Part shown: positions 9,532-22,310 of the stretch, piece by piece
Numbering within the stretch: the stretch's first letter is position 1
How the letters are laid out: each line of letters begins with the position of its first letter
Source: Adineta vaga
Lineage: Eukaryota; Rotifera
Direction of reading: 5' to 3'
Length of the DNA: 64,000 bases
Assembly: GCA_021613535.1 (NCBI GenBank)
Contig: CP075497.1
Location: 8,308,001-8,372,000 of the forward strand
Made by a program: the position numbers and the translations under genes
Notes under the pieces: model-generated
Told to the model about the DNA's origin: nothing
Seen by the model: only the letters and a program-made list of their open reading frames with translations
Databases searched by the model: none

Positions 9532-11571
9532 TTTCAGAAAAGCGTATCATACGAAGAAAAGTAAGAGGTAAAAACAATGAATCGGTTAACCGTGTCCAAT
9601 ACCCCACCACTTCCTATCATCAATCATTATGTCAAATGTATGACTAATACAAACAAAAATTACCTGTTTATTGTAGAGAAAAAGTCTGACGTGAACACGA
9701 AGGTTTCATTATCAATTATTTGTTCGTTCTTCGTATGCCATTGACTGTTACCGCCAATGCTACTTCATCTTACCTCTTACTTCTCTTACTCATCGATGTA
9801 CTTTTTTTTTTATGACAAAAATAATGTGAGAGAAAACGGTTGGTTATTTTATGTAGTAAGTAAGAAAGAACGAAAGAAAAAGAAATGTCATCGACAAAAA
9901 TAAAATATAATAATTCTTCTGGTTAGATGTTGTTATTGAAAAATGCTTTTTCACTAAGTAACGTCAGCACAACCTTGAAATCGTTACCTGTAGTATTGAA
10001 TAAATAATTTCAGTTTCACAATCATGATATGTTCTGATAATTACCTTTCTAATGAAGTTTTTACATGACTATTGTAACGTTCGATTAAATATTCAAAAAA
10101 ACGACATGATACCGCCCTTCCACAAAATTTCTTGCAAGAAAACTGTATATTTATTGAATATGGATTAGTTTTTCCTTTCATGTTGTGATGATGCAAAATG
10201 TACTAAATTCAAACAAACGCTCCAAGTAACACTTGAGTTATGTATATACGTATAAAAATTATAACGTACAATATTGATAGACGATCAACAAAATATTACA
10301 ATCCTTGAATGAATAATTTGAAATAAGATCAGCATATTTCCAATTAAACAATGAATGATTCACAGTGTAATTAACCTCACTGGTAATTATTTGATTAGAT
10401 CAAGCGCCATGCTTTTCTTTCAATCAAACTAATCGTGTTCAATCTATTTTATTCATTCGAAAGAATGTCTTCTATATTTCATGGTAATAATCAGTCATAT
10501 GTGAAGATGTCAAAGTTAGATCAATTGTAAGTTGTGAAACACAATCGAAAATATCAAGTAGACATATACAAAAGAAAATTAATGAATTAATAACTAAATT
10601 AAGTAAAATATTATTCTGTTGAAAGTAGTCCTTCAAATCTTTCTTTCAGATTCAACTCATTCACCAATTGATGAATATTTGCGCCGTAGAAATCATCAAA
10701 TATTTGAAGCAAATATCATACCAAGAACAACTACTTATTCTGTTCCATTAATTAGAATGTTTTTAAAGAAGCACAAGCTCAAGCACATTTGAAAATTGAA
10801 AAAATGACTGATAAAGTTACTCAAGCTATTCATATTGATTTGAAAAGGAATAAAATATAATTTATTATTCTAACTTGGTGCTGAAGATGTAAATGGACAT
10901 TTGACAAGAACAAGAACAACAGTTATTATAACTAAAGCACATAGAGAAGATCGCATAACAGCCGATTCAAAATTAAATTGAAACATTCGGTTTTTAACGA
11001 AACAAGAATGTGATTAACGTTAGAGTATCATTAATGATACCAAAGATAATAAATGGAATATTACAATGAAAATTGCTTGACGAGAAGATTGATAGTGCCT
11101 GACAGATGTTTCTTTTCACAAAAGATTGAAATCTACTTTCGACGGAATTTGAATCGTGATGACATCTTAGTTTATTAATTTTAGAACAAGATATATATTT
11201 TTATACAATCATAGTCGACATAAAAATATTTTGACATAGTTTTAATATTTTAAATCCCATATGATAAGAGAACAGAATCGATCTATAACCTTCAGTGGAG
11301 AAACAAATTAAAGATATCTATTTTTTCTTCCCTCGATATTATGTGTCGAAAGCCAACATATTTCAAGCGGAATAAATCAGAGAAAAAATAACCTTGAAAT
11401 ATTCTCAATTTCGAATAATATATAGTTGTATGTGAAAATGAAACATATGTATTTATTTTCTTCATTCGAAGTTTCCTTTTAAATTCTGTTTCATCATCTT
11501 AGTCAATATTTAGATGTATACAGGTGTATAGAATCTCATACGTAAGTAGGCGTTTCAGGAAAAAAAAGGAG
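9532..11571. other. Two-kilobase accessory spacer upstream of the secreted-protein array
   Basis: Mostly AT-rich non-coding DNA. The only structured part is a decayed coding remnant near 10650-10980, listed separately. The rest shows no ORF, RNA gene or long repeat that I can recognise. Confidence 0.45.
10650..10980 (+). pseudogene. Decayed coding remnant, unidentified
   Basis: Starts just after an acceptor-like CTTTCTTTCAG. A coding-looking frame (SPIDEYLRRRNHQIFEANII and onward) runs to about 10765, then shifts by one base into EAQAQAHLKIEKMTDKVTQA, then hits a stop at about 10860. A third coding-looking patch (AEDVNGHLTRTRTTVIITKA) follows from about 10880 to 10980. Codon usage resembles coding DNA in each patch, but no single frame connects them. 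The parent family is not recognised. Confidence 0.35.
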
Positions 11572-11579
11572 TATAAAAA
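11572..11579 (+). promoter_or_regulatory. TATA box, secreted-protein copy A
   Basis: TATAAAAA sits 88 bases upstream of the start codon, followed by an A/C-rich leader typical of a strongly expressed gene. The two downstream copies have TATA-like words at a comparable distance. Confidence 0.6.
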
Positions 11580-11659
11580 GAGCAAAATTTTCTATGATTC
11601 TTCACTGATTATCATTAATCTTCGTATCCTCACTTAACAAACACACAAACCATAAAAAA

Positions 11660-12461
11660 ATGAAAGCTGCTCTTGCTATCATCTTCTTCGCCTGTATTGC
11701 TGGCTCAATGGCTGATGCCCGTCTCGAAATTGTTAACCAACTCCTTGCTCAAGGTCAAGGTATTGCTCAAACAATCTTCGCTCAACTCCAACAAACCATC
11801 CTTGCTACAATCCAAAGCGCTGTTAGCCAAATCTCAGCTGTCATTGGTGGACGATTCGACTTCTTAACTGACATCTTCAACAACTTCAAACCCATCCTTG
11901 AACAACTCGCTGGTCAAGCTCTCAGTCAAGTTCTCGGAAGCCTCTCAGGCATTCTCGGTATGTCATTATTTCTTTTCGTTTCCTTCACAATGACATTTCA
12001 TCTGTGATGTATGTAGGTGGTGCTCGTATCGATCTTGGTGCTATCTTCAACGACTTCTGGGCTGGAATCTCCACCCAAGTCACTGGACTCGGTCAACACT
12101 TCCTCAACCAAGGTTTAGCTGCTGTTCTCGGTGGACTCGGTAACCTCGGATCACGTGGTATTGGTGACATCTTTAGCTGTAAGTTGATCGATGTTGTTGT
12201 GAAGAGAAGTGATCTTGATTGTAAATATTTGTGTATTTTGTAGCAATCTCAGCAAGCATTGCCACCGCTGTTGCTGGTGCTCAATCCGCTCTCTCTGGTG
12301 CTCTTGGTGGATTACAAACCCTCGGTAGCCAACTCCTCGATGCTTCCAAACCACACTGGGAACAACTCCAAGAACAACTTGTTGGTCATGGCCTCAACGT
12401 TCTCGGATCACTCTCCGAAACCATCAACAACGTTCATGGATCAATCGTCGGTGGTAATTAA
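11660..12461 (+). CDS. Small secreted Cys-free helical protein, tandem copy A
   Basis: Exons 11660-11957, 12017-12178 and 12244-12461 give 225 residues. An 18-20 residue signal peptide (MKAALAIIFFACIAGSMADA) precedes a mature chain without cysteine, made of amphipathic Ala/Gln/Leu/Ile segments (IVNQLLAQGQGIAQTIF, LATIQSAVSQISAVIGGRFD) and Gly-Leu-rich parts (QGLAAVLGGLGNLGSRGIGD), ending in SETINNVHGSIVGGN. Synonymous sites strongly prefer C-ending codons, unlike neighbouring genes, suggesting high expression. Introns of 59 and 65 bp are nearly identical in all three copies. I recognise no known family; an extracellular coat, mucus, lipid-binding or defence role would be guesses. Confidence 0.85.
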
Positions 12462-12538
12462 GTGGTGAATCGGAAATTATGATTTTTCTCTTCTAATTCA
12501 AAGTAGTTCTTTTTTTCGGTTGTAAGCAATGACTTTAG

Positions 12539-12937
12539 TTGAACTTCAATAAAAAGTTCTGGACTCATTGTTGGCGCTTAAAAAAAAGCGAAATTTCGAT
12601 GTTTATCGATATTCTAATCATATTTCTGGTGATTTTATCTAATTTATTCGAGAGGATTCCGTGTACCAGTGTCGATCTTATTCGATACCATGCACACCTA
12701 TGTCGATGCGGTGAAATTATTATTGACGAAGATCTTGCACGAACACTATATCATTATTTTGTTTTTATGAATACTGAAGAACGTCAAAATACAAATATTG
12801 TGCTATCAGTATTGTATTCGTTGAGACGTATTGAAATTGCATGTGAAACAGCATATTTAACTTCGGATAACGAAATGAAAAATCCTTCCTTGCTATTTAG
12901 TGGATTCAGATGGTTGAAATCAATATTTGAAACTTAG
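12539..12937 (+). CDS. Hypothetical 132-residue ORF after copy A
   Basis: Open for 399 bases with coding-like codons; it contains a hydrophobic segment (MFIDILIIFLVILSNLFERI) and a Cys-containing region (LIRYHAHLCRCGEIIIDEDL). The annotated ATG overlaps the likely AATAAA polyadenylation signal of copy A, so translation may begin at the internal Met at 12599. No homologue is recognised. It may be a stray exon or decaying gene fragment rather than a complete gene. Confidence 0.3.
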   Translation: MNFNKKFWTHCWRLKKSEISMFIDILIIFLVILSNLFERIPCTSVDLIRYHAHLCRCGEIIIDEDLARTLYHYFVFMNTEERQNTNIVLSVLYSLRRIEIACETAYLTSDNEMKNPSLLFSGFRWLKSIFET

Positions 12938-14240
12938 TTGTCTTTCGACCATATAACTATCAAGCAAAATGTATTATTATGAATTATTTTTTTCACATAC
13001 ATAAATATTTCATTTTATTCTATTTAATTTGTTCTTGATAGCAGTTGATCGAAAATAAGAATTTTTCTTCAATAATAGTATAGAACACTGTTTTCATTTT
13101 ATTATCAATGAAAAAAAAACACTTCGGTCTTAACTACAATAATGCATTTTCCAAGATAAATCCGATTCGCTGCAGTAACCACTATGAGATAATTGAAGTT
13201 TTATAACATCTCTAATTCAAACATCAAGTCACTACAATGATCATTTCAATTCACATTTCGATACAATAAACGATTAACTAAACAAAGGTTTAAATGTAAA
13301 TCCATTGATTATAACAATTCTCAGATGTATTCATTGAATATTCATTAACAAGTTTAATGTGAGTATCAAAATTCGATATTCCCAAACATCTTTCACGGAT
13401 TCATCTTTTAAATTTTTACGAAAGAATTTACAAATATATCTGTGTAGAAAAACCTTGTTTTTTTATATGCCTTTGAAAAACAACCTAGCGATAATAAATT
13501 GATTGATTAATATATGTATACTGGTATTTACGCCACTTTTTATATCTGATTCGATACCATTTCACTAGTATCAATCAGTCGTAAAGATCATTTTCGAATT
13601 TATGCTTTAGTTGCCGCGTTCATTACTCATAAATATTCTTCTTTTTCGGAATATTTTAAACTTTACTATGAAAAAGGAACAGTTTTATGCACTTGTAATC
13701 TTTTATCGATACTCATACGAAATTGAAGAACAGTACATTTTATTTTGAAATAACAAAAGCTATATCTTCAATAGACAAGAAGTTGATTATAATCGGCAAA
13801 CGAAATCTCGTTATGAAATAAAACAAAAAAAAAGAAAAAGGTTTGACAGAAAAGAATCTTTCAATGTGTTCACTTGATCATGCATTTTCGTTCCGATATA
13901 TAGTAATTCATGAGCAGCGAGATTAATCTACCTTTGATGGAAAAAATCGTATCAGTAAGTATATTATTGCAATATCAACTACTATCAATACAACCAAACA
14001 TTAATCTACAACCATCTGTTTTCATTCTCAACACAGAAAATCATCTATCCACGCTAACAGAATTGTTAACCTTTTTCAGTACTGAAAATAGATCCGTAGG
14101 TGTAGAAAAACGTCACAAAAAATAATCAATAAGGCGCAAGCAAAAACAGTTTTCTTATCAAGCATAGACAAATGCCTCTATTCCCATAATAGATAGATTA
14201 CGTCTTAACACGGCTACCATATTCCTCCCATATGAAATGC
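12938..14240. other. Spacer between secreted-protein copies A and B
   Basis: AT-rich DNA without recognisable genes. The last 150-200 bases share short blocks (CTTATCAA...AAATGCC...ATTC.CAT and GTAGGTGT) with the region upstream of copy C, consistent with duplicated promoter sequence. A 71-codon frame near 13910-14125 has no coding character. Confidence 0.4.
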
Positions 14241-14248
14241 TATATAAA
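14241..14248 (+). promoter_or_regulatory. TATA box, secreted-protein copy B
   Basis: TATATAAA lies 84 bases before the start codon. The leader between it and the ATG is almost the same as that of copy C. Confidence 0.6.
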
Positions 14249-14324
14249 CCCATGTAAATTCACTAGTTTTTTCATTCATACTCATCATATTTCAATTTCC
14301 TCTTCGAATAACAAGCTAACGACA

Positions 14325-15126
14325 ATGAAAGCTGCTCTTGCTATCATCTTCTTCGCCTGCATTGCTGGCTCAATGGCTGATGCCCGTCTCGAAATTGTTA
14401 ACCAACTCCTTGCTCAAGGTCAAGGTATTGCTCAAACAATCTTCCAACAACTTCAACAAACCATCCTTGCTACAATCCAAAGCGCTGTTAGCCAAATCTC
14501 AGCTGCCATTGGTGGACGATTCGACTTCTTAACCGACATCTTCAACAACTTCAAACCCATCCTTGAACAACTCGCTGGTCAAGCTCTCAGTCAAGTTCTC
14601 GGAAGCCTCTCAGGCATTCTCGGTATGTCATTATTTCTTTTCGCTTCTTTCACAATGACATTTCATCTGTGATGTATGTAGGTGGTGCTCGTATCGATCT
14701 TGGTGGTATCTTCAACGACTTCTGGACTGGAATCTCCACCCAAGTCACTGAACTCGGTCAACACTTCCTCAACCAAGGTTTAGCTGCTGTTCTCGGTGGA
14801 CTCGGCAGTCTCGGATCACGTGGTATTGGTGACATCTTTAGCTGTAAGTTGATCGATGTTGTTGTGAAGAGAAGTGATCTTGATTGTAAATATTTGTGTA
14901 TTTTGTAGCAATCTCAGCAAGCATTGCCACCGCTGTTGCTGGTGCTCAATCCGCTCTCTCTGGTGCTCTTGGTGGATTACAAACCCTCGGTAGCCAAATC
15001 CTCGATGCTTCCAAACCACACTGGGAACAACTCCAAGAACAACTTGTTGGTCATGGCCTCAACGTTCTCGGATCACTCTCCGAAACCATCAACAACGTTC
15101 ATGGATCAATCGTCGGTGGTAATTAA
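14325..15126 (+). CDS. Small secreted Cys-free helical protein, tandem copy B
   Basis: Exons 14325-14622, 14682-14843 and 14909-15126 give 225 residues with the same plan as copy A, differing at only a few positions (for example QQ for AQ near residue 41, TGISTQVTELG for AGISTQVTGLG). An in-frame ATG lies 93 bases upstream, but the residues before MKAALA are UTR-like and would destroy the signal peptide, so the inner start is used. It shares its 5' leader with copy C rather than copy A, so B and C are the more recent duplicates or have been homogenised by gene conversion. Confidence 0.85.
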
Positions 15127-16854
15127 AAGGTGTCAACGCAGTCTATGCTCTTATGATTTATTGATGAAATAAATAATTGTGTGTAAAAACACAAAAGAAA
15201 CCCTGCTCTTCATTTGTTCTACCACTAATTCTTTAAGCTATGACGATGGATAAAAGTATCGAGGAACTTGCAGAGTTTATTTTTAGTTTTTCTAAATGTA
15301 CAGTTTGATCGTCGTGTACAGTATAATGCGATAGTGTATATAGGGATTTATTATGCGAGATATTTGAGTATATATCTATATAACATTACAAGGTGAATCC
15401 TATTTTTTTGTTTTGAAGATCGTAAGTGTTTCTTTATATAGATTGCAACATGACGAATCAATTTATGGTGATGAATATTAATAGTATCGACATAATGTTG
15501 TTATGATCGAATAGGAATATTGCATTGCACTATAGTGAAATCTCTCAACTGTACAGATCGTTTGTTATGTAGAAGCATTTAGTACTAATGGTTCATTTAT
15601 AAAGTGTTTTAATGAGAAAAAAACAGTTGTGTACTCATTATTTCTACTCTGTTGTTAGATACATGTCTGATTCGCAATTTATTTTCTCACGTTTTATTAT
15701 TTAATTAGTCGTGTTCCAGTTGTTTTGACATGCTTGTGGTAAAGAAAACCCGAAAAAGTATCTTGATATCGATTCTTATTCAAATAAACGATGGATCACT
15801 ACTATCAACATACGTTGATGTAACCGTTGAGACTGCCAATGTTTGAATATTTATTTAATAAGTCAAACGTCTCATTTAGTTAGTTAATAAATACTGAAGC
15901 TCATTTAAGAGATGGAACTATATATAAACACAAGTAATAGTACAGGTGAAGGTTAGCAATGAAAGAACAAAATGATGAAAACAGTAATCATTTCATTCAA
16001 ATATATTTTTTTAGCATCAACTTATAAATTATTGAGATACATATCTTATATACTAGGAAAGGAAAATTCACAAAAAGTGAAAGAAGTCAAAGAATATCGG
16101 AAAAAATGTTCATAAGAAAGATGATATATGACGATACATTGTTTTCATAAACAATTAACTGTTTGTAAAAAAGTACCGATGACTAACAAAAGTGCTCAGC
16201 GTTGTTGGAGTAACTCTTGTTATCAAGACGACAATTCTCTAAGTAATACAAAAAAGAAATTTCTACTCTCGTTTGATCATTATTGATCTTGAAGATCTAT
16301 ACGTAAATATTATCTATGACACTTGGATCCTTAATTCGGTCTGGGCTATTGTTGCCAATGTTCTGACCCACATGTTCAGTGTCATCTGCATCAATACCTA
16401 AGTCTCAAAGGAAAAAATCAAAAGAAAGATGTAGATCAGTGTGAATTTCTGAAGTCACGCTCACTAAACAAGAGATATAAGATTTGAATGAAACGAAACA
16501 AGCGTGGAGTTCGATAAACGTTTGATGTGATGCAACAGAGAATTCAAACACTCCTTCTATCACGTAACTGCATCCCCAACTACACTACATTTATGTCCTT
16601 AATAATAATCAAGAAAAAAACCTAGGCAGCATTTGTCGTTATTCTCAAAACGGAAAAAAAAGTTTATTTCTACTGATAACTTTCATTCTTCTCCTTCTTT
16701 TCTAATCAACTAGCACAACAAAGACGTAGGTGTTTGATTACAATACAGAATTCGGGCAAAATCAATCTTCTTATCAACAAATATTAGCAAATGCCAATAT
16801 TCTCATCCCATGTTTTTGTGCCCTATGAATACTAGCAGTATGTTTTGAAAAATG
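15127..16854. other. Spacer between secreted-protein copies B and C
   Basis: AT-rich, no recognised ORF, RNA gene or element. A slightly GC-richer patch near 16325-16400 was examined for a small RNA gene but shows no recognisable tRNA or snRNA features. Confidence 0.4.
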
Positions 16855-16862
16855 TATATAAG
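16855..16862 (+). promoter_or_regulatory. TATA box, secreted-protein copy C
   Basis: TATATAAG lies 84 bases before the start codon, matching the spacing in copy B; the following leader (from GATTCACTAG to the ATG) is shared with copy B. Confidence 0.55.
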
Positions 16863-16938
16863 GCGTAGTTGATTCACTAGTTTTTTCATTCATACTCATC
16901 ATATTTCAATTTCCTCTTCGAATAACAAGCTAACGACA

Positions 16939-17740
16939 ATGAAAGCTGCTCTTGCTATCATCTTCTTCGCCTGCATTGCTGGCTCAATGGCTGATGCCCG
17001 TCTCGAAATTGTTAACCAACTCCTTGCTCAAGGTCAAGGTATTGCTCAAACAATCTTCCAACAACTCCAACAAACCATCCTTGCTACAATCCAAAGCGCT
17101 GTTAGCCAAATCTCAGCTGCCATTGGTGGACGATTCGACTTCTTAACTGACATCTTCAACAACTTCAAACCCATCCTTGAACAACTCGCTGGTCAAGCTC
17201 TCAGTCAAGTTCTCGGAAGCCTCTCAGGCATTCTCGGTACGCCATCATTTCTTTTCGCTTCTTTCACAATGACATTTCATCTGTGATGTATGTAGGTGGT
17301 GCTCGTATCAATATCGGTGGTATCTTCAACGACTTCTGGACTGGAATCTCCACCCAAGTCACTGAACTCGGTCAACACTTCCTCAACCAAGGTTTAGCTG
17401 CTGTTCTCGGTGGACTCGGCAGTCTCGGATCACGTGGTATTGGTGACATCTTTAGCTGTAAGTTGATCGGTGTTGTTGTGAAGAGAAGTGATCTTGATTG
17501 TAAATATTTGTGTATTTTGTAGCAATCTCAGCAAGCATTGCCACCGCTGTTGCTGGTGCTCAATCCGCTCTCTCTGGTGCTCTTGGTGGATTACAAGCCC
17601 TCGGTGGTCAACTCCTCGATGCTTCCAAACCACACTGGGAACAACTCCAAGAACAACTTGTTGGTCATGGCCTCAACGTTCTCGGATCACTCTCCGAAAC
17701 CATCAACAACGTTCATGGATCAATCGTCGGTGGTAATTAA
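16939..17740 (+). CDS. Small secreted Cys-free helical protein, tandem copy C
   Basis: Exons 16939-17236, 17296-17457 and 17523-17740 encode 225 residues. Same signal peptide and mature architecture as copies A and B; differences include GARINIGGIF for GARIDLGGIF and GLQALGGQLL for GLQTLGSQLL. Exon lengths are identical in all three copies, and introns are about as conserved as exons, so divergence is very recent or erased by conversion. The reading frame is intact. Confidence 0.85.
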
Positions 17741-19251
17741 ATGTTGATGAGTTTGTAACCGTCAATTTTATGATTGAATAAAAATATATTTGAAAAAACG
17801 TAAAGAAAAGCTTTTTTGGCTGCTATAATTACAAGAGGAAGAAAGAAATCTATGTGCAACATAGTTGTCGAATAACAGCGTTGCCTACAGTTGAACTATC
17901 GTTTTTGCTAATAACTATCTGTATTGTTAAGAATCTGATTTAATGAAGACAAAACTCACTGATACATAGTTATCGTTTTAGAGAATGAGTTTCTGAAAAG
18001 AAGGCATACTTCATAATTATTTTTGTGGTTATGTATTGTATGAGAAGTTTAAAAATTACTGCTTTGATGACTATGAATTGTTTAGAATCGTTGAATAGCA
18101 CTGATCACATGTGATTATTTTGCAATCACAGTCATTGATATTTTCTAATGTATGATTGATGCTGAGATATATATTCCTAGGTTTTGCATTAGTTGTCGAA
18201 TGTGAGTGAGGGAAAGTGATCTTAAAGGGATGATCACAAAATCGGCCCTTATATCCAATCAAGACTTTCTTTTGATTTCGTTTTAATAACAAAATATCAT
18301 TCGAGTGCGTAGCTAATCTTCCCTCTCCGTATAACGTTTTTCATCGAATCAAGATGTTATGTTGATGAAATCGTAGTCTTTGGATTTTGTCACTTATCAT
18401 TCGATTGAAGAATTCTTTTTGTTGTCTAATTTATGAATACTACTAGAAAGTAAATGACAAATAGATCAAGGTCTATAGGAGTTACTATTCAATACGAACA
18501 AGAATCGATAAAGTTGTATCACCTTTTTTTACAAGAATGAGTTTATCATAGCATTGGCAATAATTTGGAAAATATTCCAGAAGAAATTCAGAATTATGAA
18601 AAATAGTAATTAAGTATTGACATTCTAAGGAATTAGTTGGATCCAATGATTAGTTTAAATATTTATCAGCCACACTTGTTCAAACTATATGAACAAATTC
18701 TGATGTACATGAAAGAAATGTTCGAATATCATTCGGATTGAAATTCTCCTTATCTGAGATTATTATTTGATGAATCAGGTGTAAAAGAATTTAGCCAATT
18801 GTATACGAGTTCAATATTTTTAAATTTCAAGAATAAAACTTATTTCAACTGACATATATTGTTTTTGTTCAACTATTTTGATTGAATCAGTTGGTGTTGC
18901 TACTCTAATATAGAAAAATATCGATTATTTCTCTTTTTTTTGCTTTCCTAGTAAATAGTAATTCTTTTATTATTCGATTGTACAAACGTGGCTGAATGAA
19001 TACGTAATCGAAGAAATGCTCTACGAATTATGATTGTAAATTTACTTTGAATGTCTATATACTTCTTTCTACATTCTAAATCTGTGATTTTATTATTTGA
19101 ATAAATTGTTTACTATCACAGTACAATTTTCTTTTTATTGATCTATCTAAATCATGGAATAGTAGTAACTAAGAGAATTTAATTAAAATATATAATATCT
19201 ATCCCTACAATTTTATTAATCGTAAATTCGCAAAAAAAAACAGAGAACATT
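17741..19251. other. Spacer downstream of the secreted-protein array
   Basis: AT-rich, with one decayed coding patch near 18646-18852 (listed separately). Nothing else is recognised; a 73-codon minus-strand frame near 18071-18292 lacks coding character. Confidence 0.4.
18646..18852 (+). pseudogene. Decayed coding remnant with an in-frame stop, unidentified
   Basis: A 69-codon frame (beginning MISLNIYQPHLFKLYEQILM) continues through one internal TGA into SPYLRLLFDESGVKEFSQLY and ends at TGA 18850-18852. The text looks protein-like on both sides of the stop. The parent gene is not recognised. Confidence 0.3.
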
Positions 19252-19797
19252 TTATGTTGATTGTTCGCAAGGAGTCTCTTGATCACTGAATGGATCAGTT
19301 TTGAAGATTAACGTACATTGTTTCGCGTGAAATCGTTTAGTATTTTCAGTTAAATTTCGTGCCCAATTTTCACAAGCTCGTTTTTTCATACGATATTCTT
19401 GCGCTTTTAATTCAGCATAATCAGCTAAATCACGTGTTAATTTAGTTAGAAGGTCTGCTTCGTGATCGAACATACCACCATTTAATATACAATTATAAGT
19501 TTGAGCCCACTCATTTAGTTCAATGATATGTAAACAAAAAATATAAACCACCGGTTCAATTGTATTTTCTGCTATAAATGGAACAAGTGTTTGTGCGTGT
19601 TTACCTTGAACAATACAGAAGAGTTTTTTATGTTTAACTGTATCTACAAATCGACGACATTGTTCAACATCATGATATAAATATATACTTGTTGTATTAT
19701 TTTCGAACTCTTCCTTAAGTTTACGACAATTTTCATGCCGACAAATATGTTCATCAAGCCACAATAAAACTACATTACTTCCAGCTACTTGTTCCAT
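19252..19797 (-). CDS. Stand-alone N-terminal domain of the bdelloid ADP-ribosyltransferase/TPR family
   Basis: Intronless 181-residue ORF. The core VVLLWLDEHI ... DVEQCRRFVDTV ... KLFCIVQGKHAQTLVPFI ... EPVVYIFCL ... LNEWAQTYNCI matches the alternating alpha/beta domain that, from my memory of bdelloid proteomes, precedes ADP-ribosyltransferase and tetratricopeptide modules in a large family there. It resembles a receiver or TIR-like Rossmannoid fold by pattern only. Here the domain is followed by a charged helix (AELKAQEYRMKKRACENWAR) and a stop, with no transferase or TPR part, so it is a truncated or single-domain member. Function is unknown; no catalytic residues can be assigned. Confidence 0.6.
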   Translation of the reverse strand: MEQVAGSNVVLLWLDEHICRHENCRKLKEEFENNTTSIYLYHDVEQCRRFVDTVKHKKLFCIVQGKHAQTLVPFIAENTIEPVVYIFCLHIIELNEWAQTYNCILNGGMFDHEADLLTKLTRDLADYAELKAQEYRMKKRACENWARNLTENTKRFHAKQCTLIFKTDPFSDQETPCEQST

Positions 19798-21095
19798 CGT
19801 TGCAATTTAGATAATATTAAAACAGAAGTAAGAGTAATATATGTTTTTATTTTACAGAAGAAATAAAGAAAAACATATCATTTGATTGGAAAGCACTCTA
19901 AGTACGCTTCCAGAATGTATTTGATTAAGTGGTTTTGTAAAGTATCGACATCTATGGACAGATATTTCACCTTAATATTGAAGAGTCACTTTTCAATCGA
20001 AAAGTACTAACGAGGTGTATCAACACACATACAGATACTTATAGTCATATCAAACTATTTTCTTTGATAACATAATACTTGATGTGGATAAATTCGATGT
20101 AAGGTCTTGTAAACTCCATTACGTTGTACAGCTCATTCAAGAACTACTATCCCTTTTCAGACATCTGAATCGTCACTCAAATCAAGATTATGATTTCTAA
20201 TTACGACCTTTTTTTATCTTATAAGAAAACGTTTTCCTCGATTAGATTCGCTTTACTTCAAATCTATGTTTGATACGAACTAGAAATATTGATAGAAGAA
20301 ACGAGATGAAAACATATGGATAGAACAATGAATATAGTTTCCAATATTCATGCACTGTTGTCAGCTCAACCAATAGATAAAATGTCTAAAAATAATCTAA
20401 CTGAACTATTGTTTAAAATATTCATGCAAAAACCACAATTTATATAAGTTTCTAGCCATAGATGTCCTATCGTATATATTATTCTTTCTGAAATCATATA
20501 CTGGAAAGAAATGAATCGACCACATGTTAAAACAAGGAGTGATGAGATAGAGGTATAAACACGTGTTTTCCTATAGGAAACAATGGATAAGATTAGCGAA
20601 TATGGCTGTACCCACATTAAGAACAACATTTCAGACAAAAAAAGAATGTAAATAGATCTGAGACATAAGACGAACGAGAACTCTATATCTTCTTCTAAAG
20701 TCTCCCTCTTCGCCCTGGTCACGTCTTGATTTCAAAACATTTACAAAATCTTTTTAATCAGCAAAAATTCAGTATAAAATCCAATACAAGATCATTTCAT
20801 TCTACTTTTTATTTTCTACATCATACTATTTTATAAAACTTATGAAATGTCAAGAGTTAAAATGGTCAGTCAGTTGAAATACTCTCTATGAATATAACCA
20901 ATAGATGGGGTTGAGTATCAGTTAAAGATATATATTGGTATCGTAGAAATGATCATCCAATAGGATTCAAGAAGAGGTTTTATTATTATTTTATTTAGAC
21001 TGTATACATACAAAAAAAGGCTCAGATGGACGATTGATTCATTTGACAAACAAACATTGCAAACTACAGTTCTATAATATTCGATTGTATTTTAG
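19798..21095. other. Spacer upstream of PSMD8
   Basis: AT-rich, no recognised gene. A 118-codon minus-strand frame at 20366-20722 lacks coding character. The last bases form a TATTTTAG acceptor-like site before the PSMD8 start. Confidence 0.4.
21080..21095 (+). other. Candidate trans-splice acceptor before PSMD8
   Basis: TCGATTGTATTTTAG ends eight bases before the PSMD8 ATG; no coding exon is required upstream because the N-terminus is complete. Confidence 0.4.
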
Positions 21096-21103
21096 ATTAT
21101 CAA

Positions 21104-22310
<1,207 letters not shown>

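Noticed and set aside
14232-14324. Upstream in-frame ATG for secreted copy B
   Set aside because: Copies A and C start at MKAALA; the extra residues are UTR text and would place the signal peptide internally.
16320-16400. GC-richer patch considered as a small RNA gene
   Set aside because: No tRNA boxes, no recognisable snRNA or 5S landmarks.
20366-20722. 118-codon minus-strand open frame
   Set aside because: Hydrophobic low-complexity text, no motif, no coding-like codon pattern and no splice or start context; expected by chance in AT-rich DNA.
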